Of a stretch of 64,000 bases of DNA, positions 23,606 through 32,551 are shown one piece after another. A program made the position numbers and the translations under genes. The first letter of the stretch is position 1. Every line of letters starts with the position of its first letter. A model generated the notes under the pieces. It saw nothing but the letters and a program-made list of their open reading frames with translations, did no database searches and had not been told where the DNA came from. Source of the stretch: an uncultured Collinsella sp. (GTDB taxonomy: Bacteria; Actinomycetota; Coriobacteriia; Coriobacteriales; Coriobacteriaceae); contig UQTV01000003.1 of the NCBI GenBank assembly GCA_900544095.1, forward strand, positions 62,001-126,000. Reading direction: 5' to 3'.

Positions 23606-24523
23606 TTACAGAATCACGTGCTCGCACATCACGCTGCGGCCCATGCGCAGCAACTCGTCGCGCGAACGCTCGACCGTGGACGGTGTGCTGTTCTCGATAA
23701 CGGTCATAATGCCCGGTCGCGCGGCGGCTGCCCAGGCGGCAATGGCCTCAAAATCAAAGTTTCCGCACGTGCAGGCGCCGTGGCATACCAAACGAGAGCC
23801 CGAGCCATCGCACCAGCCATCCTGGTCCTCGTTGTCTACGATCTCGTAGTCCTTGGCATGCAGCACGCGAATCTTGCTGCCGCACAGGTGCAACATGCGC
23901 GACACCTGCTCGGAAGCCTCACCGACGATCGCGGGGTGCAGCAGCGACACCGGATCGTAGATCACGCCGAGTGCGGTGCTTGAAACGCGCTCCAGAACCT
24001 CGCGGCAGCGCTCGGGCGTATTGACGATCTCGTTCCAACCGGGCTCGATCAGAAGCTCGCCGCCCTCCTTTTCGGCCATCGAGCACACGCGTGCGAGTCC
24101 TTTGCAAAACGTATCGAGCGCAGCGGCCGAAAAACGGTCATCGGCCATCTTGTTCCGCGCGTTGGGGCGCCCCGTCTCGGTCCCCACCGGACAGCCCCCA
24201 AGCCAGCGCGCGAACCTCAGGCACGCCTCGTACTCGGCATAGGTATCCACCAGTTGATTCTGATCGGGCGTTGCCAGGTTTTTATAGCAGCCGAGCACCG
24301 CCACCTGCACGCCGTTGGTGTCGAGCACCTCGCGCAGATGGTCGGCGAGTTCGTGCGTAAGGCCGGAACGGTTAATGCCAAAGGACTTGTAGAGTACTTT
24401 GCTCGGCAGCTGAACGCACGAGAAACCCAGTTTGCCTGCCATGCGAATGCGCTCCTCGACCGTACCCTCGGGCAGGTCGTGCAGGCGCACACCGACGCTC
24501 AGCGCGCCTTTCGACTGCGCCAT
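23606..24523 (-). CDS. Sugar phosphate isomerase/epimerase family TIM-barrel protein
   Basis: A 305-aa protein of the xylose-isomerase-like / AP endonuclease 2 superfamily. Metal-site candidates are Glu in LLIEPGWNE, Asp in GVIYDPVSLLHP, His in RVLHAKDYE and Glu in MTVIENST. The ATG at 24523 follows AGGAGG, which lies inside the end of the GH105 gene, so translation of the two is coupled. The tight coupling suggests it acts on a product of the GH105 hydrolase, but the exact reaction is not known. Confidence 0.82.
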   Translation of the reverse strand: MAQSKGALSVGVRLHDLPEGTVEERIRMAGKLGFSCVQLPSKVLYKSFGINRSGLTHELADHLREVLDTNGVQVAVLGCYKNLATPDQNQLVDTYAEYEACLRFARWLGGCPVGTETGRPNARNKMADDRFSAAALDTFCKGLARVCSMAEKEGGELLIEPGWNEIVNTPERCREVLERVSSTALGVIYDPVSLLHPAIVGEASEQVSRMLHLCGSKIRVLHAKDYEIVDNEDQDGWCDGSGSRLVCHGACTCGNFDFEAIAAWAAAARPGIMTVIENSTPSTVERSRDELLRMGRSVMCEHVIL

Positions 24524-24525
24524 GC

Positions 24526-25761
24526 CTAGACCTCCTTGCACGCATTGATGCCCGGCGTGTAGCCGCCAAACGGGTCATCGATGGAGCACACGCCCGAAGG
24601 GGCGAGCGGATCGCGCTTACCGGCCAACTTGTCATGATGCATAGTCTCGATATAGGCGAGCACCAGCGGCGCCACGCCCTTCGCGTCGTTTTTGACGACG
24701 GGCTCGCTCATGTAGTAGCCAAACGTGCCCTCGCGGTGCGCGGTGTTGCCAAGACCCGCCACCAGGCAGATGTTGTCGAGCGCCAGCTGTCCGTCGCGCT
24801 CGGACAGGCACGTGTCGCAGATGCCGTCAAACGCACGGCGGCCGTACTGGTAGTAGCGCTCGCCCAGCACGCCCAGGCGCACGCCCTTCATGATGGCGTT
24901 GGCAAAGATGGCGCTGCCCGACTCCTCCAGATAGTTGGGGGCGATATTGGGCAGGTTGATGACCTGGTGCCACATACCGGTCTTCTCGTCCTGATACGGC
25001 AGCATGGCGTCGATCAGGTCGTGGAACATCTTGCGGATCTCGTCCTTCTCGGCCGACATCGAGGGCGGCATGAGCTCCCAGGTATCGATGAGCGCCATGG
25101 CGAACCAGCCCTCGGCGCGCAGCCAGAAGTTGGCCGAAAGGCCGGTGACGGGATCGCACCAGAACTGCTTGCGGCTCGCGTCGTAGGCGTGATAGTACAG
25201 GCCGTTGAGGGGGTTGCGCATCAGGTCGTGCACCACCTGGAACATATGGAAGCTATCCGAGCAGGCACGGCGGTTGTGGAAGCTCAGCTCGTACTGCATG
25301 TAGAACGGCTGCGCCATGTACATGCCGTCGAGCCAGATCTGGTTGGGGTAGACGGCTTTGTGCCAAAACACACCCTCTTTGGTACGCGGCTGGGTCTCGA
25401 GCTGACGGTAGATGGTATCCATGGCGGCACGGTACTTGGGCTTGCCCACCAGGTCATAGAGTTTGTAGAGGGTTTTGCCCGCGTTGACGTTGTCGAGGTT
25501 GTACTCCTGGGGATCGTAATGCTTGATGGTGCCGTCATCCTGGACAAAGAAGTCGATATAGTCGTCGGCGAAGGTCAGGTAACGCTGCTCGCCGGTGATC
25601 TCGTACAGCTCGATGAGCGCCTTGATCATGCAGCCGTCAATGTAATTCCAGGTGTTCTCCTTGCCGGCGCGAAGCTTTTCGATATTCCAGGCCGGCGCCT
25701 GAGGCGTAGAGGTCTCGATCAACTGCTCGATATAACGGTCCAGAATCTGATTGCAACCCAT
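24526..25761 (-). CDS. GH105 unsaturated uronyl hydrolase (YteR/RhiN-like)
   Basis: A 411-aa (alpha/alpha)6-barrel hydrolase that removes the 4,5-unsaturated uronic acid from the non-reducing end of lyase products such as rhamnogalacturonan or oligogalacturonides. Catalytic Asp candidates are D90 (NLDNVNAGK) and D145 (IWLDGMYMAQPFY), matching the two Asp of YteR. RAEGWFAMALID and ESGSAIFANAI are also typical. No signal peptide, so it works in the cytoplasm. It is preceded by two operator sites and a strong promoter-like palindrome (25788-25853). Confidence 0.92.
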   Translation of the reverse strand: MGCNQILDRYIEQLIETSTPQAPAWNIEKLRAGKENTWNYIDGCMIKALIELYEITGEQRYLTFADDYIDFFVQDDGTIKHYDPQEYNLDNVNAGKTLYKLYDLVGKPKYRAAMDTIYRQLETQPRTKEGVFWHKAVYPNQIWLDGMYMAQPFYMQYELSFHNRRACSDSFHMFQVVHDLMRNPLNGLYYHAYDASRKQFWCDPVTGLSANFWLRAEGWFAMALIDTWELMPPSMSAEKDEIRKMFHDLIDAMLPYQDEKTGMWHQVINLPNIAPNYLEESGSAIFANAIMKGVRLGVLGERYYQYGRRAFDGICDTCLSERDGQLALDNICLVAGLGNTAHREGTFGYYMSEPVVKNDAKGVAPLVLAYIETMHHDKLAGKRDPLAPSGVCSIDDPFGGYTPGINACKEV

Positions 25762-25787
25762 TGCTGTCCCCTCTGACGTTATTGATG

Positions 25788-25853
25788 GGTGAACGTTTCC
25801 CCTAGTGTAACGCGAACGGGGATTATAGGGTGAACGTTAACCCTATAATCCCC
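25788..25853 (-). promoter_or_regulatory. Operator sites and promoter palindrome of the GH105 gene
   Basis: Site 1 is GGTGAACGTTTCCC (25788-25801). Site 2 (core TGAACGTTAA, 25831-25840) is the centre of a nearly perfect 36-bp palindrome (25818-25853) whose arms GGGGATTATAGGG and CCCTATAATCCCC each contain a consensus -10 box TATAAT, one per strand. A TTCACC at the operator and TACACT 19 bp downstream is another possible -35/-10 pair for GH105. Confidence 0.75.
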
Positions 25854-25854
25854 G

Positions 25855-25882
25855 TGAACGGCAAACTTTTAACGGCAAACGG
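25855..25882 (-). promoter_or_regulatory. Element F7, weak copy, upstream of the GH105 promoter
   Basis: Starts TGAACGG and ends AACGG with the same 28-bp length as the better copies at 32325, 37273 and 48205, but its middle is diverged. It ends 20 bp from the TTCACC at the operator, matching the spacing seen at the other promoters. It overlaps the last codons of the SGNH gene. Confidence 0.45.
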
Positions 25883-26537
25883 CGGTGAGGCCCGCAGCGA
25901 TGCGATGCGCCAGGCGCTCATAGCCGGCAGGGCTGTAATGCAGACCGTCCGGCATGTAGAGCTCGCGGTGCTCCGGCAAAAACGGGCTGATGCCGCTTTG
26001 CGCATACAGGTCGATCACCGGCACCGAGTAGCGATCGCAGACCTCCAGCATCGCGCGCACATAGGCGTCTTGCGTCAGGCCCAGATGGTTGGCCTCGTTG
26101 CTTGCCGGAATATCCTTCTCGTGTTTGCCGCTCGTCTTGCACGGCGTCATAAACATCAGCTTTGCCTGAGGCGAGCGCGCCGTGATGGTGCGGATCAGGT
26201 AGTCGAGCGCACCGTAGAACTCGTGCACGTCCGTGCTGCCCAGCTCTCCCAGCGGCACGTTACGGCTAAAGTCGTTAACGCCGCCAAAGACGATGCAGAT
26301 ATCTGCCGTGTGATCGATGCCGTCCAAGCGCTCAACAAACGAATCGCTACGGTCGGCCTTGACGGCAATACGCGAACCCTTAATACCAAAGTTCTCGATC
26401 GTAGCGCCGCCCAGCAGCGCACCCAGGTGCGAGGTCCAAGAGATGTCGTTGCCTCCCCCGCCGCATCCGTTATCGCCCCAGGTGGTCGAATCGCCAAAGC
26501 AGCAGACGGTCGATTCGCTCAAGTTTTTCGTTTCCAT
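25869..26537 (-). CDS. SGNH/GDSL-type esterase
   Basis: A 222-aa hydrolase with block I CCFGDSTTWGD (nucleophile Ser), block III VFGGVNDF (Asn) and block V DGLHYSPAGYERLA (Asp and His). It probably removes acetyl groups from pectin fragments, as the neighbours are all pectin enzymes; deacylation of another ester cannot be excluded. No signal peptide. The ATG at 26537 has GAGGAG upstream; the frame start 17 codons earlier has none. It ends about 35 bp before the GH105 promoter palindrome. Confidence 0.87.
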   Translation of the reverse strand: METKNLSESTVCCFGDSTTWGDNGCGGGGNDISWTSHLGALLGGATIENFGIKGSRIAVKADRSDSFVERLDGIDHTADICIVFGGVNDFSRNVPLGELGSTDVHEFYGALDYLIRTITARSPQAKLMFMTPCKTSGKHEKDIPASNEANHLGLTQDAYVRAMLEVCDRYSVPVIDLYAQSGISPFLPEHRELYMPDGLHYSPAGYERLAHRIAAGLTAVCR

Positions 26538-26606
26538 ATTCTTCTCCTCACCCGCACACCGGCGGTCATACAGGTACATACCGTTCATTCACAACATACC
26601 GAGGGA

Positions 26607-28772
26607 CTATGCGTGGGCGTATTCCGCAACTTGCGAATCGAGCCATTCGATATCCTCGGCAAGATGCGCCACGCCCAGGTGGTGTCCACCCGGGCAGACC
26701 TCGTGCAGAAGGTTTTCGTCCTTGCCCAGCAGCGCGTAGGCGTCGCGAACGATATCGAGCTGCTCGCCTACGTTCGCAAGCCCGCGGGCGCCGTTGAGAT
26801 GGTCTTTCTCGCAGCTCTGAACCAAGAGCGGCCGTGGCGCGATAAGCGAGGCGATGTCACCCATATCGAGCAGACGCCAGAGTCCAGGGGTGTAATTGCA
26901 ACTGCAGTTGCCGTTGAGATGCAGCAGCGAGTCATCGACACCGTACAGATAGCCCGAGACAAACGCCTTGCGCACGCGCGGGTCGAGCGCGGCCAGGTAC
27001 AACGTCATGTAGCCGCCGCCCGAGAAGCCAAAGCAGCCCAGGTCGTCCATGGCAATGTCACCGCGTGTCTCCAAGTAATCAATCAAGCGCATGTTGTCCC
27101 AGGCGTTGAGGCCCGCGACCGTAAGACCCAGCGGCTCGGCCATGCGCGCCTGGTTAAGGCAGGTGCCGCGCAGATAGCTCGTCACATCGTCGCCCTGGCC
27201 CTTCCAATCGCGGCGATGCCCCCAACCGCGGGCATCGGGGCAGACGGTCACGTAACCCATGCGCGCCAAACGCAGACCGTAGTCGTAATTGAACTTACGC
27301 ACGGCATCGTCGACCGCCGGCACGCCCGCAACGCCGGCTATGCTTGCAGCACCCGCCCCCTGGTGACCATGCGGGCAGATATAGCAGCGCTTGAGTCCCC
27401 GCTCGTCAAGCTTGGGACGGGACGGCTCCAACAGGTAAAACGGCATCCACACATCGTGCTCAACCTGCAACACCGCATGAGTACGCACGATGCCGCCGGC
27501 AACCCGCACGCGATTGAGCTCACGAATCTCAATCGGGGCGCGGTCCATAAGCGAAAGACCCAAAATATCGTACAGACGAGTCCTGGTCGCAGCCTTCCAT
27601 GCCTCAAAGTCTGTGGGAGTCTTGCCCGCAAATGCGGCCGAGCGCCCTTCGCGCTTCAGTCGGGCGCGCAGCGCAGGTTCGTCCTCGTAGTACGTCTCGA
27701 TGTGCACGGTGCGGCCATTGACAGATAGCCCGGCCGTCTCTACCGCATCACCGTCGCCGCCCTCGGGATCCCAACCATCCGTGCCGGCAAGCACTCGGTC
27801 ACGCGCATAGCGTTCGGAATCCTGACCGGTCAGGCAATGCGCCCACGGCACCCAAGCGGCAGTATCACCCGCCGGGCCAAACAGGGCACCGCCGGCATAC
27901 AGGGTGCCGTCATGTGCCGCTGGCTTATTCCAATCCCACCAACCCTCGAGTGAAATATGGGGGCCCAGCCAGCATTCGAGCAAAACGGTCTGGGCCCACT
28001 CGCGCCATGGACGACCCAGATAGACCGATCCGGGGGCAATGCCCTCATCGGCTGTAAACGAACAGCCATGAAACACAAATCCGTACGGCTCGCCCTGAGG
28101 CGTGGAGGCTGCCGTTACATACCCGTTGACATCCATATCGCGGTTGAGCGAGCGAATCTCACACCCCTCAAAGTAGGCACGCGCGCCGCCAAAGATAAAG
28201 TCGACATCGCCCTCGATCCGGCAACGTCGAAAATACTGCCGCCCCACGCGGCGCGGGGCGAACTGCTTGGGGCCTATAAAGCCGCCCGGCTTGGCCTCGC
28301 GCGGCGGCAGCGGCCCCAAAAAGAGCGTGTCCTGGTGTCCCTTAATGCAGCAGGCATCGACAACCAGGCGGTCACCATCGGCATACAGGGCAATCGCCTG
28401 GCCGACCTCGCGCCCATCACCGGCGTTGTTTTCGATTGTTAGGCCCGCAAGCGTCACGTCGTCGGCATCGACCAGCAGCGTGTACGTACGGAAGGTGCCG
28501 AGTCTTCCATCCTGGCCGCTACCATCTTCCGAAGGCATCTTGGCACCCAGGCCGCCCACGATACGTACGCTGTCGGCCGTCTCGCCCTCGAGCGTCACAT
28601 GCGGACGACGAATTTCGACCTGCTCGCGGTACTCGCCCGGCGCCACCAGCACGCGCACCGGCACGGTCGTATCGGGCACACACCGCTCCGCCGCCTCGAG
28701 CGCCGCCGAAATGCTGCGATACGCGCCCTCACGTTCGAGCGATACCTCAAAGAGCTGTTCTTTACCACTCAT
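26607..28772 (-). CDS. Pectin methylesterase (CE8) fused to alpha/beta-hydrolase acetylesterase-like domain
   Basis: A 721-aa two-domain protein. Residues about 8-330 form a CE8 right-handed beta-helix with GQAIALY, GHQDTLF (D148), DVDFIFGG (D191) and LGRPWR (252-257). Residues about 390-715 form an alpha/beta hydrolase related to acetyl xylan esterase/dienelactone hydrolase (CPHGHQG, nucleophile in GFSGGGYMT at S584, GGHHLG near the end). It could demethylate and deacetylate the same oligogalacturonide. No signal peptide. It lies between the GH28 and SGNH genes, same strand. Single-domain versions of each part are common; the fusion is unusual. Confidence 0.9.
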   Translation of the reverse strand: MSGKEQLFEVSLEREGAYRSISAALEAAERCVPDTTVPVRVLVAPGEYREQVEIRRPHVTLEGETADSVRIVGGLGAKMPSEDGSGQDGRLGTFRTYTLLVDADDVTLAGLTIENNAGDGREVGQAIALYADGDRLVVDACCIKGHQDTLFLGPLPPREAKPGGFIGPKQFAPRRVGRQYFRRCRIEGDVDFIFGGARAYFEGCEIRSLNRDMDVNGYVTAASTPQGEPYGFVFHGCSFTADEGIAPGSVYLGRPWREWAQTVLLECWLGPHISLEGWWDWNKPAAHDGTLYAGGALFGPAGDTAAWVPWAHCLTGQDSERYARDRVLAGTDGWDPEGGDGDAVETAGLSVNGRTVHIETYYEDEPALRARLKREGRSAAFAGKTPTDFEAWKAATRTRLYDILGLSLMDRAPIEIRELNRVRVAGGIVRTHAVLQVEHDVWMPFYLLEPSRPKLDERGLKRCYICPHGHQGAGAASIAGVAGVPAVDDAVRKFNYDYGLRLARMGYVTVCPDARGWGHRRDWKGQGDDVTSYLRGTCLNQARMAEPLGLTVAGLNAWDNMRLIDYLETRGDIAMDDLGCFGFSGGGYMTLYLAALDPRVRKAFVSGYLYGVDDSLLHLNGNCSCNYTPGLWRLLDMGDIASLIAPRPLLVQSCEKDHLNGARGLANVGEQLDIVRDAYALLGKDENLLHEVCPGGHHLGVAHLAEDIEWLDSQVAEYAHA

Positions 28773-28903
28773 CTGTCATTACGCTTTCTGTCACAGAACA
28801 CCCACCATGCAATACCGGCACCTATAGATTGCGTGCGACAGCCGGGCAGACCCGACCGTCGCACGCCTCAACATGCCGTATTCACTTGTGCAGGAGCACT
28901 ACC

Positions 28904-30499
28904 CTACGCGCGGATAACCTTGTCGACGTTTTGCAGCTGCAGCTCGTCGCCATCCTGACCCTCGATGCGCACGTTCTGCAGGTCGAGGACTTTCACGTTC
29001 TGCGCGATGATGCCCTGGCGCACCATGGGCTCCACGCCGCAGGCCATGGCCGGCACAAAGGGCTCGGCATCGGCGGCAAAGGTCACATGGACATCCTGGA
29101 ACGTCAGGCGCGTCACCTTGCTCTCGGGAAGGCCCGTGATATAGGCCGCGGCCGCATGGCAGTTGGTGGCCTCGATATCGCAAAACGTCGTGGCGCCAAA
29201 GCCGGGCGTACGGTCGTCGACGGGCAGCGCCTCGCGAGACTGCACGTAGTCGGTCTTGCCGTCCTTGTCGCAGAAGTAGAACGAGTTGACCACGAAGGGC
29301 GTGAGCACCTTATCCATGCGAATGTGCTCGAAGGTGATGCCCTCGTTGACGGCGTCCTTGCCGCGTCCACGGCGTGTCTTGACGCGCAGGCCGCGGTCGG
29401 TGCGCTCAAAGAGGCACTTGCTCACGGTGAGGTCCTTGATGCCGCCGGCGGCCTCGGATCCCAGCACCACGGCGCCGTGGCCGTCGTGCATGTAGCAGTG
29501 CGAGATCAGCACGTCGTGCGTGGCGGGACGGAGCTCGGGTTCAATGCCCAGTTTGCCGCTCTTGATGGCGATGCAGTCGTCCCCCACCGAGAACTGACAG
29601 CCAAGGATGCGGACAAAACTGCAGCTCTCGGGATCGAAACCGTCGGTGTTGTGGGAGTTCTTGGGACCCTCGATGGACAGGCACAGGGCATCGACGTGCT
29701 CGCACAGAATGGGATGGATATTCCACGCCGGGCTGTTGCGCACGGTAAAGCCGGCAAGACTCACGTTTTCGCACTCGGACAGGAAGATCATGCGCGGGCG
29801 GGCGATCTCGCGGCCCTCCTCGGGACGGAAGATGTTCTTAAAGTCCTTATTCCACCAGTTGTCCTCGGCAAAATCGGTCTGGCCGTCGATGGCGCCGCGG
29901 CCATAGATGCACACGTCGTGCACGCTCAGGCCCGTAAAGGTCGAACAGTAGGTCGAGAAGCTCTCGCCCTCCCAGCGGCCCAGGGGCAGCATGCCGGTGC
30001 CGGCATACCCGGCGCCCTCGTCGCCCGCGACCGTACCCGGAATGTAGGCAAGCGCGGCGCGGTCGTGGCGGGCCAGCAGCACCGCGCCCTCGGCAAGCTC
30101 GATGTTGATATTGCTCTTAAGGAAGAGGGACTTGATGCGGTAGTTGCCGGCGGGGATCAGCACGCGCCCGCCCTTGGGGCAGGCCATGATGGCAGCCTGA
30201 ACGTTGGTGGTGTCATCGTGCTCGGCATCGCCCTTGGCTCCGCAGTCGCGAACGTTGATGGTAAAGGGCTCCGCCGGCGTGGTGACGCCTACGCTCAACT
30301 CGCGCTCGCCGCAGACAAAGCGGATCAGGTTGCGCTTGCCGGGGGTCAGGCCATCGACATAGGTCTCGACCGTATTCGTGGTACCGGCGGGCTCATCGTT
30401 GACAAAGATCTCCCACGTATCGCCACAGGTAAAGTAGCCGCCATCGTCGAGCTCGATAACGGCCGCGCGGGCATTGCGCCAGATAACGTTCGTCTCCAT
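28904..30499 (-). CDS. GH28 polygalacturonase with N-terminal fibronectin-like domain
   Basis: A 531-aa enzyme. Residues about 1-75 resemble the small beta-sandwich found before exo-acting GH28 enzymes. The beta-helix domain shows NTDGFDP (284-290), GDDCIAIKSG (DD 307-308), DGHGAVVLGSE (catalytic-site His 341) and RGLRVKT (R372, K374). No signal peptide, which fits an intracellular exo-polygalacturonase acting on imported oligosaccharides. The ATG at 30499 follows GAGGGAG. It is the first of a run of co-directional pectin genes (28904 to 25869). Confidence 0.92.
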   Translation of the reverse strand: METNVIWRNARAAVIELDDGGYFTCGDTWEIFVNDEPAGTTNTVETYVDGLTPGKRNLIRFVCGERELSVGVTTPAEPFTINVRDCGAKGDAEHDDTTNVQAAIMACPKGGRVLIPAGNYRIKSLFLKSNINIELAEGAVLLARHDRAALAYIPGTVAGDEGAGYAGTGMLPLGRWEGESFSTYCSTFTGLSVHDVCIYGRGAIDGQTDFAEDNWWNKDFKNIFRPEEGREIARPRMIFLSECENVSLAGFTVRNSPAWNIHPILCEHVDALCLSIEGPKNSHNTDGFDPESCSFVRILGCQFSVGDDCIAIKSGKLGIEPELRPATHDVLISHCYMHDGHGAVVLGSEAAGGIKDLTVSKCLFERTDRGLRVKTRRGRGKDAVNEGITFEHIRMDKVLTPFVVNSFYFCDKDGKTDYVQSREALPVDDRTPGFGATTFCDIEATNCHAAAAYITGLPESKVTRLTFQDVHVTFAADAEPFVPAMACGVEPMVRQGIIAQNVKVLDLQNVRIEGQDGDELQLQNVDKVIRA

Positions 30500-30544
30500 G
30501 GGTCTCTCCCTCAAATGTAATCAGAAGTTCATACTACTCGTTTT

Positions 30545-30590
30545 TAAAAAAGGGCCGTACCCGCCGGTTGATCTCCGGTGGCACGGCCCT
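30545..30590 (-). terminator. Terminator of the oligosaccharide symporter gene
   Basis: AGGGCCGT and ACGGCCCT with inner CCGG/CCGG pairing form a strong stem, followed on the minus strand by a T-run. Read-through or a separate promoter is needed for the GH28 gene, which starts only 46 bp further on. Confidence 0.85.
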
Positions 30591-30613
30591 GTGGTTTGGA
30601 CGATGCGCCTGCC

Positions 30614-32173
30614 CTACTCGGCGGGAATTACGCTGCCGTCCTGGAAGCCAACATTGTTGTGGGCGAAGCAGTCCTCGTACTTAAAGCCGGAGAGCTCCTC
30701 GCAAAGCGCCTTGACCTCGGGCTTGACGTCGGCCATCTTGCCACCCTCCTTGACACGGTGGATCTCGTCGCAAAGGATGTCGCATTGCTCCTTGTCAATC
30801 TTGATGCCGCGGGCAAGGACGGCCGCGAGCAGGAAGAAGCCGGCGCAGCCGATGAGCATGTAGCCGCAGATGTACAGAGGCACGGTGGCGGGCTGGGTCA
30901 CGGCGTCGCTGTTGCCGGCGGTCTGAATGAAGCCGGAGGCAGCAAGGACGATAGCCCATACGTTGACGGCAACAGCCTGGGCGATCTGCTGGCAGAGCTG
31001 CTGTGCGGAGCTGTAGATGCCCTCGCGACGACGCAGGGTGATGAGCTCATCGACATCGGGGATGTAGTTGAGCAGGACATCGGGCAGGTACTGGAAGCCA
31101 ACGTAGAAGAACTTCCAGATGGCGAAGATGATGGGGTAGGCGATCATGGCGATGGCGACCGTGGAGGTGCCGTTGATCTGACCAAAGGCGAAGTAGTTAT
31201 AGGCGACGATGCACGCAGCACAGCCGACGTTGGCCAGGTACCAAGACTTGTGGAAGCCCTTCTTGGCCATGAGGGCGACCCAGATGGCGGTGCAGACGAT
31301 AGCGACGACCTTGCCGGGCATCTCCATCACGGACTCGTAGGACTTAGGAATCTGCAGGCAGTAGACGATGAAGAAGGACAGGCAGGCAGACCAGCAGGCA
31401 GCAGCGAGCTTCGTGGAGACCTGTGCATACAGGACCTTGCGGAAGGACTTGTTGCGGAAGGTAGAGATAACGTCGATGAAGAACTTCTTGATACCCTCGC
31501 CGACGCTCTCGATCTTCTCCTGAGCGACCTCCTCGGGGGTGTGCTCCCACGTAGACAGGTACACGCACAGCAGCGAGATTGCCATGACCGAAGCGTTGAT
31601 CGTAGCGATGATGAAGTAGCTGAACGGGTTGGTCTCGCCGAAGGTGCCAAAGCCAAAGCCGACGAGTGCTGCCATCAGGAAGCCGGCGGCGTTACCAAAG
31701 AGGTGCTTGTAGCCGGTGAGGTACGTACGCTCCTTGAAGTCGTCGGTCATCTCGATGGTCAGCGGCGACAGGTTGGCGGTGCAGAACGTGTACGCGACGT
31801 TGTAGATCAGGTACAGCGCAAAGTAGTACGGGAAACCGAACGGCGTGGCGACGAAGATGAGCGGCTCGGCGACCATCATCGGGATAGCCAGCAAAATCCA
31901 GAAACGGCGACGACCAAAGATGCGGCCAATCTTGGTGGCATAGAAGTTATCGGCCACAAAACCCATCAGCGGGCAAAGAATGGCGTTGAGATAGATGGCG
32001 AACGAGCTGATGAGCGCGGCCTCGCCTGCGGACAGGCCGCACTCCGTTGACAGGAACAGCACCATATAGCTGTGCGTAAAGCTCAGGGCGCCGGAGTTGA
32101 GCATACCGCCCATGCCAAAGCCCAAGCGCGTCCAGAATGTGATCTTGCGCTTTTTACCGATCTTGTTAGTCAT
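30614..32173 (-). CDS. GPH-type sugar:cation symporter (MFS), probable oligogalacturonide importer
   Basis: A 519-aa membrane protein of the glycoside-pentoside-hexuronide family (MelB/UidB/TogT-like), about 12 helices. It opens RLGFGMGGMLNSGALSFTHS, and the cytoplasmic loop after helix 2 has the GPH-type pattern PLMGFVADNFYATKIGRIFGRR. A cytoplasmic tail of about 70 residues follows the last helix. The ATG at 32173 follows GAGAGGGAG. It is preceded by hexuronate operators and element F7 and heads the pectin genes, so it probably imports (unsaturated) oligogalacturonides. Confidence 0.9.
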   Translation of the reverse strand: MTNKIGKKRKITFWTRLGFGMGGMLNSGALSFTHSYMVLFLSTECGLSAGEAALISSFAIYLNAILCPLMGFVADNFYATKIGRIFGRRRFWILLAIPMMVAEPLIFVATPFGFPYYFALYLIYNVAYTFCTANLSPLTIEMTDDFKERTYLTGYKHLFGNAAGFLMAALVGFGFGTFGETNPFSYFIIATINASVMAISLLCVYLSTWEHTPEEVAQEKIESVGEGIKKFFIDVISTFRNKSFRKVLYAQVSTKLAAACWSACLSFFIVYCLQIPKSYESVMEMPGKVVAIVCTAIWVALMAKKGFHKSWYLANVGCAACIVAYNYFAFGQINGTSTVAIAMIAYPIIFAIWKFFYVGFQYLPDVLLNYIPDVDELITLRRREGIYSSAQQLCQQIAQAVAVNVWAIVLAASGFIQTAGNSDAVTQPATVPLYICGYMLIGCAGFFLLAAVLARGIKIDKEQCDILCDEIHRVKEGGKMADVKPEVKALCEELSGFKYEDCFAHNNVGFQDGSVIPAE

Positions 32174-32259
32174 CGAGCTCCCTCTCTTTTCTCGATTGTC
32201 TTGTAACAAGACATTGGAGTCCATACCGATGTCTGTCTGCATGTCGTCCGCTCGTAGGG

Positions 32260-32309
32260 TGAACGTTTAGCTAGATTATGCGCGATTGCTTATGATAGGT
32301 GAACGTTCA
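32260..32309 (-). promoter_or_regulatory. Promoter with two hexuronate operators before the symporter gene
   Basis: Operator cores TGAACGTTTA (32260-32269) and TGAACGTTCA (32300-32309). On the minus strand the distal operator ends in TTCACC, which is 17 bp from a CATAAT box, a plausible -35/-10 pair flanked by the two operators, ideal for repression by looping. A third site (TGAACGTTTA) lies at 32419-32428. Confidence 0.8.
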
Positions 32310-32324
32310 CTTGTATATTATCCT

Positions 32325-32352
32325 TGAACGGTCGTTTTTTGCCGTTAAACGG
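32325..32352 (-). promoter_or_regulatory. Element F7 upstream of the symporter promoter
   Basis: A 28-bp element, TGAACGGTCG then T-rich centre then CCGTTAAACGG, nearly the same as those at 37273 and 48205. It ends 21 bp upstream of the TTCACC -35 candidate, centring near -71. Possible activator site. Confidence 0.65.
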
Positions 32353-32474
32353 ACATCTGACTTGAAAAAAATCACGATTACATGGGTATTGAGTGGGTTG
32401 AATTTGAGGTCGATTAGGTGAACGTTTATTGTTTTGCGGCTTCCGTGCCCCCCAGGATGACACGCTTGAACAGA

Positions 32475-32519
32475 CGAAACAAACATGGCCCCGCCGGGAA
32501 CACTCCCGACGGGGCCATG
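32475..32519 (-). terminator. Terminator of the uxaC-uxaB-uxaA operon
   Basis: TGGCCCCG..CGGGGCCA stem with an inner GGG/CCC, followed on the minus strand by TTTGTTTCG. It begins about 33 bp after the uxaA stop codon. Confidence 0.85.
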
Positions 32520-32551
32520 GTCAACAGTGGCCTATGCGAATCCATTTGCCG

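Noticed and set aside
28436..30520. Plus-strand open frame of 694 codons
   Set aside because: Antisense to the GH28 and CE8-fusion genes and without any motif.
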